A stretch of DNA of 64,000 bases from Diplolepis rosae (lineage: Eukaryota > Arthropoda > Insecta > Hymenoptera > Diplolepididae). Below are positions 63,808 through 64,000 of this stretch, one piece after another; position 1 is the stretch's first letter, and each line of letters starts with the position of its first letter. Location: contig JAPYXD010000752.1 of NCBI GenBank assembly GCA_030998225.1, positions 17,872,501 to 17,936,500 of the forward strand, in the 5' to 3' direction. Position numbers and translations under genes: made by a program. The notes beneath the pieces are model-generated. The model searched no databases. It was not told the DNA's origin and was given only the letters and a program-made list of their open reading frames with translations.

Positions 63808-64000
63808 AAAGTGACATGTTTGATGACATGTCTGCTATTACATTGACCCAAAATTAGGTAACTGAAGTTCGCAACGTCGCTGTAGCAACGAAAAAGCAAA
63901 ATTTCAAGTTTAGGGAAAAAAAGGTTCTAGTCGTTCAAATCTATTGTAATCAAGTCTAAACGGCAATATAGCTCGAAAACATTTAGTGCCAATTAATTAG
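63808..64000. mobile_element. AAAGTGACATGT-family element, cut by the window end
   Basis: AAAGTGACATGTTTGATGAC and ATGTCTGCTATTACATTGAC match the left end of 6459-7084. The rest continues beyond the window or has diverged. Confidence 0.65.

Overview
This is a strongly A+T-rich piece of an animal nuclear genome, almost certainly an insect. It has split genes with GT-AG introns, four recognisable or reconstructable protein genes, and very dense short non-autonomous transposons (MITEs, foldbacks) in introns and spacers. Protein resemblance and gene content suggest an insect, possibly a hymenopteran; the exact order is a guess. There is no bacterial or viral gene block and no CRISPR.

Genes. (1) Mob2 (+), five coding exons from 17071 to 29278, 293 aa, a MOB-family kinase co-activator; a G+C-rich, CpG-rich island at about 4.5-5.1 kb may be a distant promoter. 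(2) An unrecognised gene (-), six coding exons from 33812 down to 31091, 326 aa, Cys-rich in the middle with a hydrophobic C-terminal part. All five splice junctions keep frame. (3) Hip14/ZDHHC17 (-), nine coding exons from 45291 down to 40144, 610 aa, an ankyrin-repeat DHHC palmitoyltransferase. (4) Sgf11/ATXN7L3-like (+), two coding exons from 48927 to 53003, 320 aa, a SAGA deubiquitinase-module subunit. Mob2 and the unnamed gene converge; Hip14 and Sgf11 diverge across about 3.6 kb. They are unrelated housekeeping or signalling genes and do not form an operon-like unit.

Repeats. 1-17 kb is a mosaic of foldback and terminal-inverted-repeat elements, including a four-deep nest at 11.06-12.56 kb and a roughly 1.9-kb array of a CTACTAG-bearing unit at 14.16-16.10 kb. 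Lone copies of that unit occur at 21.8, 33.0 and 39.5 kb. The Sgf11 intron carries a decayed mariner. A 189-bp piece spanning the mariner end and the adjoining Sgf11 intron is copied 3.1 kb downstream, into a large palindrome built of a 12-bp minisatellite (54.9-56.1 kb).

Right end. 57-63 kb holds tRNA-like (SINE-type) sequences, one of them inside a foldback, then a frameshifted hAT transposase, a LINE fragment (zinc-knuckle ORF1 and the start of the ORF2 endonuclease) and a MITE end cut by the window edge. All calls come from reading the sequence; no database search was possible.
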